Assembly: GCA_963763495.1 (NCBI GenBank)
Contig: CAVXOY010000009.1
Span: 1-64,000 of the forward strand
DNA length: 64,000 nt
Direction: 5' to 3'
Source: DAOUEO01 sp963763495
GTDB taxonomy: Bacteria; Chloroflexota; Dehalococcoidia; DSTF01; JALHUB01
Position 1 is the first letter of the stretch. Each line of letters starts with the position of its first letter. A program made the translations under genes and the position numbers. The notes beneath the pieces are model-generated. The model did no database searches, was not told the DNA's origin, and worked only from the letters and a program-made list of their open reading frames with translations. Positions 49,628 to 57,636 of the stretch are shown here, piece after piece.

Positions 49628-50178
49628 TGACCGCCGTGGTCCAGGGGGAGATCGCCCGCGGCGAGATGGTCGTATTGCGGGAGAAGCGCAGGGAGGACGC
49701 CACGGTGGACTACGCCTGGCGCAAAGACCCTGAGCTGGCCCGCTATGACGCCGCGAAGCCAATCGCGACGGCATTCGCCGACTATGTGGCCCTGTTTGAA
49801 GATGAGCTGGAAAACCCGGGCGCTTTTCGCCGCAGCTATGCGGTCGAGGATGGAGAGGGGCGACATATCGGCAACGTCATGTACTACAACATCGACCGTC
49901 TCAAAGGGGAGGCGGAGGTTGGCATCACCATCGGTGACCGCAGCTACTGGGGCCGGGGCTACGGCACGGATGCGCTGAGGACGCTGGCCGGCTACCTTTT
50001 CAGGAATACCGTCATGAGGCGGCTCTACCTCAAGACTCTGGACTGGAACTATCGCGCCCAGCGTTCCTTCTCTAAGGCGGGATTCGTCGCCTGCGGCAAA
50101 TCGCGGCGCAGCGACGGGTCGTTCGTTCTTATGGAGTTGCGCAGGGAGTGGGTGGTACCGGAAGAGGGCGAGGAGTAG
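49624..50178 (+). CDS. GNAT family N-acetyltransferase (RimJ/RimL type)
   Basis: A 184-residue acetyltransferase: GEMVVLREKRREDATVDYAW at the N-terminus, GEAEVGITIGDRSYWGRGYG (acetyl-CoA binding RGYGTDA) and NYRAQRSFSKAGFVACGKS. The order matches RimJ/RimL-type enzymes that acetylate N-termini or small molecules. It overlaps the Nudix gene by four bases (ATGA) and is followed by a terminator. Confidence 0.85.
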   Translation: MMTAVVQGEIARGEMVVLREKRREDATVDYAWRKDPELARYDAAKPIATAFADYVALFEDELENPGAFRRSYAVEDGEGRHIGNVMYYNIDRLKGEAEVGITIGDRSYWGRGYGTDALRTLAGYLFRNTVMRRLYLKTLDWNYRAQRSFSKAGFVACGKSRRSDGSFVLMELRREWVVPEEGEE

Positions 50179-50201
50179 GCTCGCGGGCCCCCGCGAGTGG
50201 A

Positions 50202-50231
50202 AAGGCCGGCGAAAGTGCGCCGGCCTTGTGT
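50202..50231. terminator. Rho-independent terminator
   Basis: A perfect 10-bp stem (aaggccggcg/cgccggcctt) with loop aaagtg, followed by gtgtttt, between the convergent GNAT (+) and SDR (-) genes. Confidence 0.85.
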
Positions 50232-50255
50232 TTTCCTGCCCAGAACGCCTCGATT

Positions 50256-51152
50256 CTAGGTCTCGCGCGTCTCCGGTGACGGCGCTGGATTGGACATGCC
50301 CGTCAGGAGATGTCCCGGCAGAATTGCCGCCAGTTCGTCGATGGTCCAGACGCCTTCCTTGGTGATGGAGCGACCCATGTCCTCGTCATAGGCCAGGGAG
50401 ATGGCGCCACCGGATACGTAGAATACCCTGCCGTTCACGTTCCAGGCGTCTTCGGTGGCGAGGTAGGTCACCATCATCGCTACCTGTTCGGGGTCTCCCA
50501 GTGGGGACGGTTGTCCGGTGGCAGCCGCCGCTTCGGCGATGGGGGCGGTCAGCCGCGTCTGAGCGATCGGCGCGATAGCGTTGCAGGTTATGCCGTTGCG
50601 TCCCAACTCGCGGGCGAGGACGCGGGTAAGCCCGGCCACGCCGGCCTTGGCGGCGGCGAAGTTGGCCTGACCGAAGCCGCCGAGAAGACCCGGGCCGGCG
50701 GTGAAGTTGATGATGCGGCCGTAGCGCTGGCGTCGCATACGGGAGGCAGCAGGCTTGCAGGTGCAGTAGGCGCCCTTGAGGTGGACGTTGATGACGGCGT
50801 CCCACTCCTCCTCGGTCATTTTGAGGAGCGTGCGGTCGCGGAGGATGCCGGCGTTGTTGACCAGGATGTCCACCCGGCCGAAGCTGTCGAGGGCGGTCTT
50901 TATGATGGCGGCGCCGCCTTCGACGGTGGCTACGGAGTCGAAGTTGGGGACGGCCACGCCTCCCTGGGCGACGATCTCTTGGGCAACGTCCTCGGCGGGG
51001 CCCCTGCTGGAGCCGCTGCCGTCAACGGCAACACCGGGGTCGTTCACGACGACGCCGGCGCCTTCAGCGGCAAGGGCGAGCGCGATAGCTCTGCCGATGC
51101 CTCTCCCTGCTCCGGTGACGACGGCCGCTCTTCCCTTCAGTCTGTCTCCCAC
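50256..51152 (-). CDS. SDR family protein lacking catalytic Ser and Tyr
   Basis: An intact 298-residue Rossmann-fold short-chain dehydrogenase: RAAVVTGAGRGIGRAIALAL (NAD(P)-binding TGxxxGIG), DILVNNAGILRDR (NNAG) and GRIINFTAGPGLLGGFGQAN. At the active site the usual Ser...TyrxxxLys reads Ala...PhexxxLys: FGQANFAAAKAG, with Phe where Tyr is expected and Ala 13 residues before it. The neighbouring paralog keeps Ser and Tyr. The C-terminus has a 3-hydroxyacyl-CoA dehydrogenase-like extension (EGVWTIDELAAILPGHLL). It may have lost redox activity and act as a binding or partner subunit. It lies 40 bases downstream of the active paralog. Confidence 0.85.
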   Translation of the reverse strand: MGDRLKGRAAVVTGAGRGIGRAIALALAAEGAGVVVNDPGVAVDGSGSSRGPAEDVAQEIVAQGGVAVPNFDSVATVEGGAAIIKTALDSFGRVDILVNNAGILRDRTLLKMTEEEWDAVINVHLKGAYCTCKPAASRMRRQRYGRIINFTAGPGLLGGFGQANFAAAKAGVAGLTRVLARELGRNGITCNAIAPIAQTRLTAPIAEAAAATGQPSPLGDPEQVAMMVTYLATEDAWNVNGRVFYVSGGAISLAYDEDMGRSITKEGVWTIDELAAILPGHLLTGMSNPAPSPETRET

Positions 51153-51191
51153 GGTTTCTCTATCCTTTGTAGGTCTCGGTTCTCGGTCTTC

Positions 51192-52131
51192 TTACTCTGA
51201 CGGGTCTGGTTCGCCGGCATCTCCGGCGGTTGGCTGAGCGCCGGGCCGCAGGTGGTCGGCGGGCGGCGCAGGGTTGGCGATGCCTCCCATGAGGTTCCAG
51301 GGCACCATTTGTATGAGCTCGTCCAACTCCCAGCGCGTGGGTTTGAAGATCGTACGCATGGGGATAGGGGGTTGAGCCAGGCATACGGTGCCGCCGAAGA
51401 CGTAGAATACCTGGCCGTTGATACCGGCGGCGCTGTCGCTGGCGAGGTAGGCGACCGCGGGCGCGATGCCCTCAGGCTCGGGGATGTTGAAGCCTATCTT
51501 GGCTGCCTGGTCGGCCATGCCGACGGTGAGCCTGGTAGCGGCCATAGGGGCTATGGCGTTGCAGGTCACGCCGTAGCCCGCCAATTCGCGCGCGACGACG
51601 CGGGTGAAGCCGGCGATGGCTGACTTGGCAGCGCCGTAGTTGGCCTGGCCGGCGTTCCCGATAAGGCCGGAGGAGGAGCTGGTGTTGATGATCCGTCCTG
51701 ACCCCTGGCGGCGCATCCAGACCGCTGCCGCCTTCGTGCAGGCGAAGGTGCCCTTGAGGTGGACGGCGATGACGGCGTCCCAATCCTCTTCGGCCATGTT
51801 GACGATAAGGCGGTCGCGGAGGATGCCGGCGTTGTTGACAAGTATGTCGATGCGGCCCCAGGCGTCGAGCGCTGTCTTGACGATACTCTCGCCGCCCTCC
51901 ATGCTGGCGACGGAGTCGAAGTTGGCGACCGCCTCGCCGCCTTGGTTGCGGATCTCCTCGTACTACCTGGGCGGCCGGGGCATTGTCGTGGCCGGTCCCG
52001 GTGGGATCGACTCCCGGGTCGTTGACGACGACGCGGGCGCCGAGCTCTGCCAGGTGCAGGGCGACGACGCGACCAATCCCCCGCCCAGCACCGGTAACTA
52101 CCGCTGCTTTGCCTTCTAGAGCTTTAGACAA
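51192..52131 (-). CDS. SDR family oxidoreductase, probable 3-hydroxyacyl-CoA dehydrogenase, one frameshift
   Basis: A 3-hydroxyacyl-CoA dehydrogenase or ketoreductase-like short-chain dehydrogenase of about 313 residues. The N-terminal half has KAAVVTGAGRGIGRVVALHL (cofactor glycine motif). Near 51960 it shifts, and the rest reads DILVNNAGILRDRLIVNMAE, then the catalytic SSSSGLIGNAGQANYGAAKS with Ser, Tyr and Lys in place. The C-terminal tail resembles that of the downstream paralog, so the pair arose by duplication. It follows the two MaoC genes closely, which suggests sequential hydration and dehydrogenation of an enoyl-CoA. Confidence 0.87.
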
Positions 52132-52186
52132 GGAAGAACTCTCCCCTTGTTGAGAATCGGGACGGTGCCGGCAGACCCCGCCGGCC

Positions 52187-52627
52187 TTAACGCGATGGCA
52201 GGACTACCGTAGCCTTGCCCGGGGACGTCTTCTCGCCGCCGTCCTTCTCGGTCCAGATGTCCAGCTCGACGAGGTTGAGGCCGCCCTCTTGCGTCTTGTT
52301 GGTGACGACGCCGCGACAGGTGATGTTCTCGTTGGGCACATCCATGCCGCGGTACTGGCAGCCGTACTTCTTGATCCAACCCTTGTCGCCGGCCCAGTCG
52401 TGGAGCATCTGCCCGAGGAAGGCATGCTTGAGGGCGCCGTGGACGATGATCCCGGGAAGGGTCCCGAGAGCCAGGGCGAAGTCCTTGTCGTAGTGGATCT
52501 GGTAGAAGTCGCCGGAGCCGGCGGCCCACATGACCAGTTGCTGCGTGCTGCAGTTCTTTGCCAGCTTCGGGATCTCGTCGCCGACGTTGACGTCTTCGTA
52601 GTAAACCTGCTCAGCCATCTCTGCCAC
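52187..52627 (-). CDS. MaoC-like hot-dog dehydratase (C-terminal type subunit)
   Basis: A 146-residue hot-dog protein: VYYEDVNVGDEIPKLAKNCS and SGDFYQIHYDKDFALALGTL carry the R-hydratase-like Asp/His motif (D...H), then GIIVHGALKHAFLGQMLHDW. Together with the partner gene four bases upstream it forms a two-gene hydratase, as in HadAB or ChsH1/ChsH2 systems. It probably hydrates an enoyl-CoA or acts on a related acyl thioester. Confidence 0.85.
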   Translation of the reverse strand: MAEMAEQVYYEDVNVGDEIPKLAKNCSTQQLVMWAAGSGDFYQIHYDKDFALALGTLPGIIVHGALKHAFLGQMLHDWAGDKGWIKKYGCQYRGMDVPNENITCRGVVTNKTQEGGLNLVELDIWTEKDGGEKTSPGKATVVLPSR

Positions 52628-52630
52628 CTC

Positions 52631-53119
52631 CTAGTACATGATGGCGGTGCCGCGCTGGGTAGCGACGAGCTTGCCGTTCTGGTTTGTGTAGTTGGTTTCG
52701 GTGACGACGAACAGCATCTGGCCGAGGGCGCCCGCTCTTTCGCGGACTTCAGCAAGCTTGCCGACGCCCTTGAGGATGTCGCCGGCGCAGATGTCCTCGC
52801 CATAGAACTCGAACTCTGTGCCACCGTTGAGGACGCCTCTGAACTGCGCCTTGATCGCCGGCATTCGCGTCACGGAGGACCCGATGATGCCGGTTGGCTG
52901 GAGCGGCGTGTGGATGGCGTGCCCGACAAAGCCGGGCGGGCAGATGATGCTGCGGTGCCCCTTGCTCTTGGCGTACTCCTCATCGTAAAAGACGAGGTCG
53001 GTGTGCCCGACGGCGCGGGCGAACATGCGGATTGCGGTCTTGTCCACCTCGATAATTAGCGGGTCGCCTTCCTTGCCGATAAGCGTTCGCAACTCGTCTG
53101 CGAGAGAGCTTTCAGTCAT
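52631..53119 (-). CDS. MaoC-like N-terminal dehydratase subunit (FAS1-DH type)
   Basis: A 162-residue protein of the N-terminal MaoC (DUF4442-like, FAS1 dehydratase region) kind: IEVDKTAIRMFARAVGHTDL, VFYDEEYAKSKGHRSIICPP, GFVGHAI and LNGGTEFEFYGEDICAGDIL. It lacks the catalytic Asp/His pair, as usual for this half. It is the first gene of a four-gene unit with its MaoC partner and the two SDRs, all on the minus strand with short gaps. Confidence 0.85.
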   Translation of the reverse strand: MTESSLADELRTLIGKEGDPLIIEVDKTAIRMFARAVGHTDLVFYDEEYAKSKGHRSIICPPGFVGHAIHTPLQPTGIIGSSVTRMPAIKAQFRGVLNGGTEFEFYGEDICAGDILKGVGKLAEVRERAGALGQMLFVVTETNYTNQNGKLVATQRGTAIMY

Positions 53120-53254
53120 CGCTCCCTACCTCCTTCCTGGGTACTACTCAACTAGGCGACTTGGTTATGGCGAAGATGACGATACTTTAACTTCAACCTC
53201 CGATTAGTGTCAAACCGGCGCCGGGCGAAAGGGCCGTCGCTTCCGGCTACGTTA

Positions 53255-53917
53255 TCAGGAGGTGGCCGGCCGCAGGTCAACGGCCTGAAATCGCCCCGCT
53301 TTGAGTTCAGCGATGAGGTCGCCGACGTTGCCTATTTCGCGTTCGAAGCGGGTGGCGCAGCGGCCGATATGGTTGGGGTTGTGGGCGTCGCCGCCGCCGG
53401 TACCGGGCAACCGCAGGAGTTCACAGAGCATCTCGGAGAAGCGGTTCTGCTGGGGGTTGCCCCGGCCGTGGAGTTTCTCGAGCGCTATGCAGTGCTGATA
53501 GGCGGGGTTGGTGGTCGCTCGCTCCAGCGCCTGCTCGAAGTCCTTGGCCTCGAGGTGGTGCCAGCGCATGTAGCGCCGGTAGGGGTGAGCGGCGATCATG
53601 GCGCCTTCTGCCGCTTCGACCATCGCTGCAAGCTGCTTGATGCGGTGCATCCCGAATTCGAACTTGTCGAGGCCGTAGACGAGGATATGGCCGTCTTCGG
53701 TGTTGACCTCGATGCCGGGGAGGACGAGGAAGTTGTGCCGTTTCGCCAGGGCCTGCACATCGACGGTCTTCCAGAAGTAGTCATGCTCTGTGAGGCAAAC
53801 GCCGTCGAGGCCGGCAGCCTTTGATAGTTGCACGAGTTCGTCCGGGGTAAGGTCGGAGTCCCAGGAGATCGGTCTTGTGTGGGCGTGTAAGTCGATGAGC
53901 ATGAGACAGAGTTCCAT
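53255..53917 (-). CDS. PHP domain phosphoesterase
   Basis: A metal-dependent phosphoesterase of the PHP family: MLIDLHAHTRPISWDSDLTP (HxH), GVCLTEHDYFW (EHD), IEVNTEDGHILVYGLDKFE, MIAAHPYRRY and GTGGGDAHNPNHIGRCATRF hold the metal ligands. About 220 residues from the ATG at 53917. An ATG at 53902 is also possible, and neither has a strong ribosome site. The substrate is unknown. Alone on this strand. Confidence 0.82.
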   Translation of the reverse strand: MELCLMLIDLHAHTRPISWDSDLTPDELVQLSKAAGLDGVCLTEHDYFWKTVDVQALAKRHNFLVLPGIEVNTEDGHILVYGLDKFEFGMHRIKQLAAMVEAAEGAMIAAHPYRRYMRWHHLEAKDFEQALERATTNPAYQHCIALEKLHGRGNPQQNRFSEMLCELLRLPGTGGGDAHNPNHIGRCATRFEREIGNVGDLIAELKAGRFQAVDLRPATS

Positions 53918-54221
53918 TCCAGTATGGTGGCTGGGGGAAATCTGTGTCAACGAGGGGGTCTTTCCGCGGGCGCATCCAGTCTACCGCCGCAAGGAATAGG
54001 TGCCGGGGAAGCGAGTGATTAGGGTTTCTCCCGATTCAGGTGGATATGGCCGCTGATCCAGAATGGTCGCAGGTGGTAGCTCCGGTGTCTCTTCCCCCGT
54101 GGGGACGGGCAGGGACATCACAGACCGCCGCCGAGGAAAGTTGTCCGTCCTGGGGGTCTGGTGGCGGGCCGAGGACGCACAACTTCGGGAACATCCGGTT
54201 GACCGGTGTCGGTCAGTCGGT

Positions 54222-54695
54222 TCAGACTTGGTTAGGGGTGTTGATGACGTGGCTGTGGCCGGTGGAGCCGTGGCCACCACTCCCGCGGGTCGTAGGAGTG
54301 AGTTCAGATACCTCAGTCAAGGGAAGTTCGGCGAGCCGCACCAGCACGAGCTGGGCTATGCGGTCGCCGTCGTTTATCCGGTACTCCTCCTGATCTCCGA
54401 ACAGGTACATCGTGACCAGCACCTCCCCTCGGTAATCACTGTCGATCGTACCGAAGGTAACACCGACGCCCTTTGCTGAGAGGCCGGAGCGCGGTCGCAC
54501 CTGAGCGTCGAATCCCTGAGGGAATTCGATGGCGATGCCTGTGCCGACGCGGATAGGCTGCCGGCCAAGCACGACGTAGCCCGGTTCGTCGATGCAGGCG
54601 AAGATGTCCAGCCCAGAGGAGCCTTCTGTGGCTCGTTCCGGCAGGCGGGCGCCGGGACGCAGTCGTTTCACCTTAAGAGAGTCGTTGTAGTCCAC
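54222..54695 (-). CDS. dut: Deoxyuridine 5'-triphosphate nucleotidohydrolase
   Basis: The enzyme hydrolyses dUTP to dUMP, keeping uracil out of DNA. The five trimer motifs are in order: ATEGSSGLDIFACID (motif 1), QVRPRSGLSAKG (2), GTIDSDYRGEVLV (3, with the uracil-sensing Tyr), RIAQLVLVRLAEL (4) and the Gly-rich RGSGGHGSTGHS arm (5). 157 residues, intact, start at ATG 54695. Confidence 0.94.
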   Translation of the reverse strand: MDYNDSLKVKRLRPGARLPERATEGSSGLDIFACIDEPGYVVLGRQPIRVGTGIAIEFPQGFDAQVRPRSGLSAKGVGVTFGTIDSDYRGEVLVTMYLFGDQEEYRINDGDRIAQLVLVRLAELPLTEVSELTPTTRGSGGHGSTGHSHVINTPNQV

Positions 54696-54795
54696 TGCTC
54701 AACTCCGCGATTGTTGTCATCGGGGAGTATAAGCGGGGGCTTGACTTGCGGACAAGGGCGATAAGGCGGCGGAGAATTCCCGATTGGCTTTTCTA

Positions 54796-54823
54796 TTGTC
54801 ACAAATGACGCTTGTGCTACAAT
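54796..54823 (+). promoter_or_regulatory. Sigma70-type promoter for the acyl-CoA dehydrogenase
   Basis: ttgtca (-35) and tacaat (-10) are separated by 16 bases, about 50 bases before the ATG at 54872. The gene also has a cgggagg ribosome site. Confidence 0.65.
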
Positions 54824-54871
54824 TGCCCAATCAGAGGTTCGTAGAGTCGCATACACTGGCGGGAGGTTAAC

Positions 54872-56050
54872 ATGGTCGACTTTGGACTGAACGAAGAAGA
54901 GAGAATGGTCCAGCAACTGGCGCACGAGTTTGCCCTCAAGGAGATACGGCCTCGTGCTCAATACTATGACGAGCACGAAGAGGTTCCCCGCGACATCATG
55001 CTGAAGGCTAATAACCTGGGCCTGTCGGCGGGCATGTTCGGCGGTGGGGATTCCGTTCTGACGTCTGCCGTCATCACCGAGGAACTGGCATGGGGTGACG
55101 GCGGTGTTGCCATTTCCATCTCCTCCAGCGGCCTCGCACTCGCCGCTATCGTAGCCATGGGCACTGAGGAGCAGAAGAAGTATTGGGTGCCCAAGTGCAT
55201 GAGTACTGAGACTGAACTGCGCCTGGGCGCCTTCGGCCTTACCGAACCGGAGGCAGGCTCGGACGTCGTCGCGATGTCCACTACGGCCGTACGTGATGGC
55301 GACGACTACATCCTAAACGGCACTAAGCGGTTCATCACCAACGGCGGCATCGCCGACGTTACCGTCGTCTTTGCCACAGAGGACAAGAGCAAGCGATGGG
55401 GCGGTCTCTGCGCCTTCGCGATTGAGAAGGATACACCCGGTCTGTCCCAGGGCACGGTCTGGAAGAAGATGGGCATTCGTGCCTCTCACACTGCCGACGT
55501 TATCTTGGAGGACTGTCGTGTGCCTGCCGCCAACCGCCTCGGCCCCGAGCCGGGAGCACCGGCGGGTGCTGGTGGTGGCGGAGGCGGCGCCATTGGTGCG
55601 CTGGGCGCTCTCGACCGTACGCGTCCCATGATCGGTTGCTTTGCCCTCGGTGTCGGCCGCGCCGCATACGAGTACGCCCTCGACTACGCCAAGGAGAGGG
55701 TACAGTTCGGCCACCCCATCATGACCAAGCAGGGGATCGCCTTCAAGCTGGCCGACATGGCGATCGAGCTTGACGCCGCCCGACTCTTGATCTGGCGCGC
55801 CAACTGGATGTCCCATTCCGGCATTCCATTCCTGCGCGGTGAGGGAAGCATGGCCAAGTGCTTCCCGTCCGACGCGGCCATGCGGGCAACCGTCGAGGCT
55901 GTGCAGGTCTTGGGCGGCTATGGTTACGTCAGCGAGTTCCCGGTGGAGAAGTGGATGCGCGACGCGAAGATCTTCCAGATCTTTGAGGGGACGAACGAGA
56001 TCCAGAAGGTGGTCATCGCGCGCGCCATCTCCGGTGGCATGAAGGTTTAG
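54872..56050 (+). CDS. Acyl-CoA dehydrogenase
   Basis: This FAD enzyme introduces an alpha,beta double bond into acyl-CoA. It starts MVDFGLNEEERMVQQLAHEF. Key pieces are LGAFGLTEPEAGSDVVAMST (FAD/substrate loop), NGTKRFITNGGIADVTVVFA, MGIRASHTADVILEDCRVPA, the helical bundle DYAKERVQFGHPIMTKQGIA, and the end IFQIFEGTNEIQKVVIARAI with the catalytic Glu of the FEGTNEIQ motif. An Ala/Gly-rich insert (GAPAGAGGGGGGAIGAL, residues about 231-247) replaces the usual short GEGF loop. 392 residues, intact. Confidence 0.92.
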   Translation: MVDFGLNEEERMVQQLAHEFALKEIRPRAQYYDEHEEVPRDIMLKANNLGLSAGMFGGGDSVLTSAVITEELAWGDGGVAISISSSGLALAAIVAMGTEEQKKYWVPKCMSTETELRLGAFGLTEPEAGSDVVAMSTTAVRDGDDYILNGTKRFITNGGIADVTVVFATEDKSKRWGGLCAFAIEKDTPGLSQGTVWKKMGIRASHTADVILEDCRVPAANRLGPEPGAPAGAGGGGGGAIGALGALDRTRPMIGCFALGVGRAAYEYALDYAKERVQFGHPIMTKQGIAFKLADMAIELDAARLLIWRANWMSHSGIPFLRGEGSMAKCFPSDAAMRATVEAVQVLGGYGYVSEFPVEKWMRDAKIFQIFEGTNEIQKVVIARAISGGMKV

Positions 56051-56128
56051 GGCTGCGGCACTTGGTCTGAGCAGAACGAGAGGAAGACAGAGCTGTAGCG
56101 GTCCTGTGCGCGAAAGCCTGTAGTGTGT

Positions 56129-56752
56129 CTAATGACGTGGCTGAAGGTTCGCCTTCAGCCATTGTCTTAGAAGCTCCCGCAACTCTTGGCGGCGCTGCCT
56201 TAGGCTGTGCTTTGCTCCCGGCAGAATGACTAGCTCCTTGGGCTCTCCCGCCCGTGAGTAGACATAACGCGAACAGTCGGGCGGTAGGCGTCTGTCCAGC
56301 TCCCCGTGTACGAGGAGGAGCGGCCGCGGGGAGACCTGCGGTGCAAGGCCGGTCCCTGCTGTCTGCGTGCTGAGGGTCACCACGGCGCTCACATCGGGTG
56401 ATAGCGCTGCTGCTGTTATCACAACAGCGCCCCCAAAGGAATGACCGACCAGCCCGATCCTTCCGGCGCCTTCGCGTCTGAGGAAATCGACTCCCGCCAG
56501 CACGTCGTGGGTCCCCTCTTCGACGATGCCGGGCACGTCGCGGCGGCGGAAGTCCAGTCGCAGTGATCCGATACCGTCTTCGATGAGGTCTTCGGCCAGG
56601 GTAGCGTAGATGGCATTGGCCGGGCCATCGAAGCCGCCGTCTGTGCCACCGACCCAGATGACGGCTCCGCCTCGGGGCGCGCCGCGATGATATACGCAGG
56701 CGATGGGGCCCCGCTCAGTTCGAATGTATATCTGTTCGCCGCTACCCCGCAT
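56129..56752 (-). CDS. Alpha/beta hydrolase (dienelactone hydrolase-like)
   Basis: A serine hydrolase of about 207 residues: MRGSGEQIYIRTERGPIACV, AVIWVGGTDGGFDGPANAIY, the nucleophile elbow IGLVGHSFGGAVVITAAAL, and LLLVHGELDRRLPPDCSRYV with the acid. The C-terminal His is in GAKHSLRQRR. I chose the start at ATG 56752. The frame stays open for a further 77 residues upstream to 56983, but that would run into the divergent NYN gene. Substrate unknown. Confidence 0.8.
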   Translation of the reverse strand: MRGSGEQIYIRTERGPIACVYHRGAPRGGAVIWVGGTDGGFDGPANAIYATLAEDLIEDGIGSLRLDFRRRDVPGIVEEGTHDVLAGVDFLRREGAGRIGLVGHSFGGAVVITAAALSPDVSAVVTLSTQTAGTGLAPQVSPRPLLLVHGELDRRLPPDCSRYVYSRAGEPKELVILPGAKHSLRQRRQELRELLRQWLKANLQPRH

Positions 56753-56896
56753 CACAGCTCGTTCCTCCGCGAAGCTGCGAGCGCTTGCTCTAGGCGTTCG
56801 CTTCGGCCAATTATAGTTGCTGCCGATGTCGCGTCTCAACTGGTGATTCGGGGGAGGTCGCACGTAGGAGGTGTGGCGTCGACTTGCGAAGAGGCA

Positions 56897-56902
56897 TATA
56901 AT
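56897..56902 (+). promoter_or_regulatory. Possible -10 element of the NYN-domain gene
   Basis: A perfect tataat hexamer lies 34 bases upstream of ATG 56936. The -35 region is weak. Confidence 0.4.
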
Positions 56903-56935
56903 GCGTGAAAAGTATTCGTAGTTAGGGGTTAAAGC

Positions 56936-57466
56936 ATGACAGACCGGGTCATGGTCTACATCGATGGGAGTAACGTCTACCACTCACTGAAGTCGATCTT
57001 CGGCTACACGAACCTGGACTTCGAGGCCTTCTGTAAGAAGCTGGCCCGCCGTCGCCAACTGGTGCGGGTCTACTACTACAACGCTCCTGTCGATCACACG
57101 AAGGAGCCGGAACGGTACAAGGACCAGCAGACCTTCTTCAACCGGATGCGGCGCATACCTTACGTCGAGGTCCGGTTGGGACGGCTGGTCTACCGGAACT
57201 GGCCCACCGAGCGTGCGTATGAGAAGGGCATTGACGTCAAGATAGCGACGGACATGGCGGTGCAGGCGTTCCACAACCTTTACGATGTGGCGGTGCTGGT
57301 CAGTGGTGACAACGACTTCGCCGATGCGCTTCAGGCGGTGAAGGACACGGGGCGGCATGTAGAGGTCGCGCTGTTCGGCGATACATGGTCATCGCAGCAT
57401 CTGCGTGACGTCGCCGACAAGGCGATAAGGATCGACAAGAAGTTCTTGGTAGGCTGCTGGAAATAA
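56936..57466 (+). CDS. NYN domain protein (LabA/DUF88 family)
   Basis: A 176-residue PIN-like (NYN) predicted nuclease. Conserved acidic residues lie in VMVYIDGSNVYHSLKS, EKGIDVKIATDMAVQAF and AVLVSGDNDFADALQAVKDT, the acidic cluster expected of a metal-dependent RNase. It ends VGCWK. The gene is followed by a strong terminator hairpin. Targets are unknown. Confidence 0.9.
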   Translation: MTDRVMVYIDGSNVYHSLKSIFGYTNLDFEAFCKKLARRRQLVRVYYYNAPVDHTKEPERYKDQQTFFNRMRRIPYVEVRLGRLVYRNWPTERAYEKGIDVKIATDMAVQAFHNLYDVAVLVSGDNDFADALQAVKDTGRHVEVALFGDTWSSQHLRDVADKAIRIDKKFLVGCWK

Positions 57467-57470
57467 AAGC

Positions 57471-57497
57471 CAACGGGTTGCGAAAAGCAACCCGTTG
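57471..57497 (+). terminator. Terminator hairpin after the NYN gene
   Basis: caacgggttgc and gcaacccgttg form a perfect 11-bp stem with loop gaaaa, five bases after the stop codon. The T-tract is weak. Confidence 0.65.
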
Positions 57498-57507
57498 AGG
57501 CTCATCA

Positions 57508-57532
57508 CCTGGGATTGCTGGGCATTCCCAGG
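57508..57532. repeat. Second inverted repeat
   Basis: cctggga/tcccagg, a perfect 7-bp stem with an 11-base loop, just after the first terminator. It may help terminate or fold the nfo leader. Confidence 0.35.
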
Positions 57533-57574
57533 GGGTTCAGCAGCGCTAATTATAACAGCCGATGGTTACATGTC

Positions 57575-57602
57575 AACCTCTCAGAGCGGTAAATGAGAGG
57601 TT
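57575..57602 (+). promoter_or_regulatory. Leader hairpin or terminator-like structure upstream of nfo
   Basis: aacctctca and tgagaggtt pair perfectly over nine bases with a 10-base loop and are followed by gttttg. This lies 35 bases before the nfo start, so it may be a second terminator for the NYN unit or an attenuator. Confidence 0.45.
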
Positions 57603-57636
57603 GTTTTGAATTATCCTGTTTGGGGAGGGGGTTAGG

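Noticed and set aside
53951..54221. Possible gene between the PHP and dut genes
   Set aside because: Open frames exist on both strands but none shows motifs or a ribosome site.
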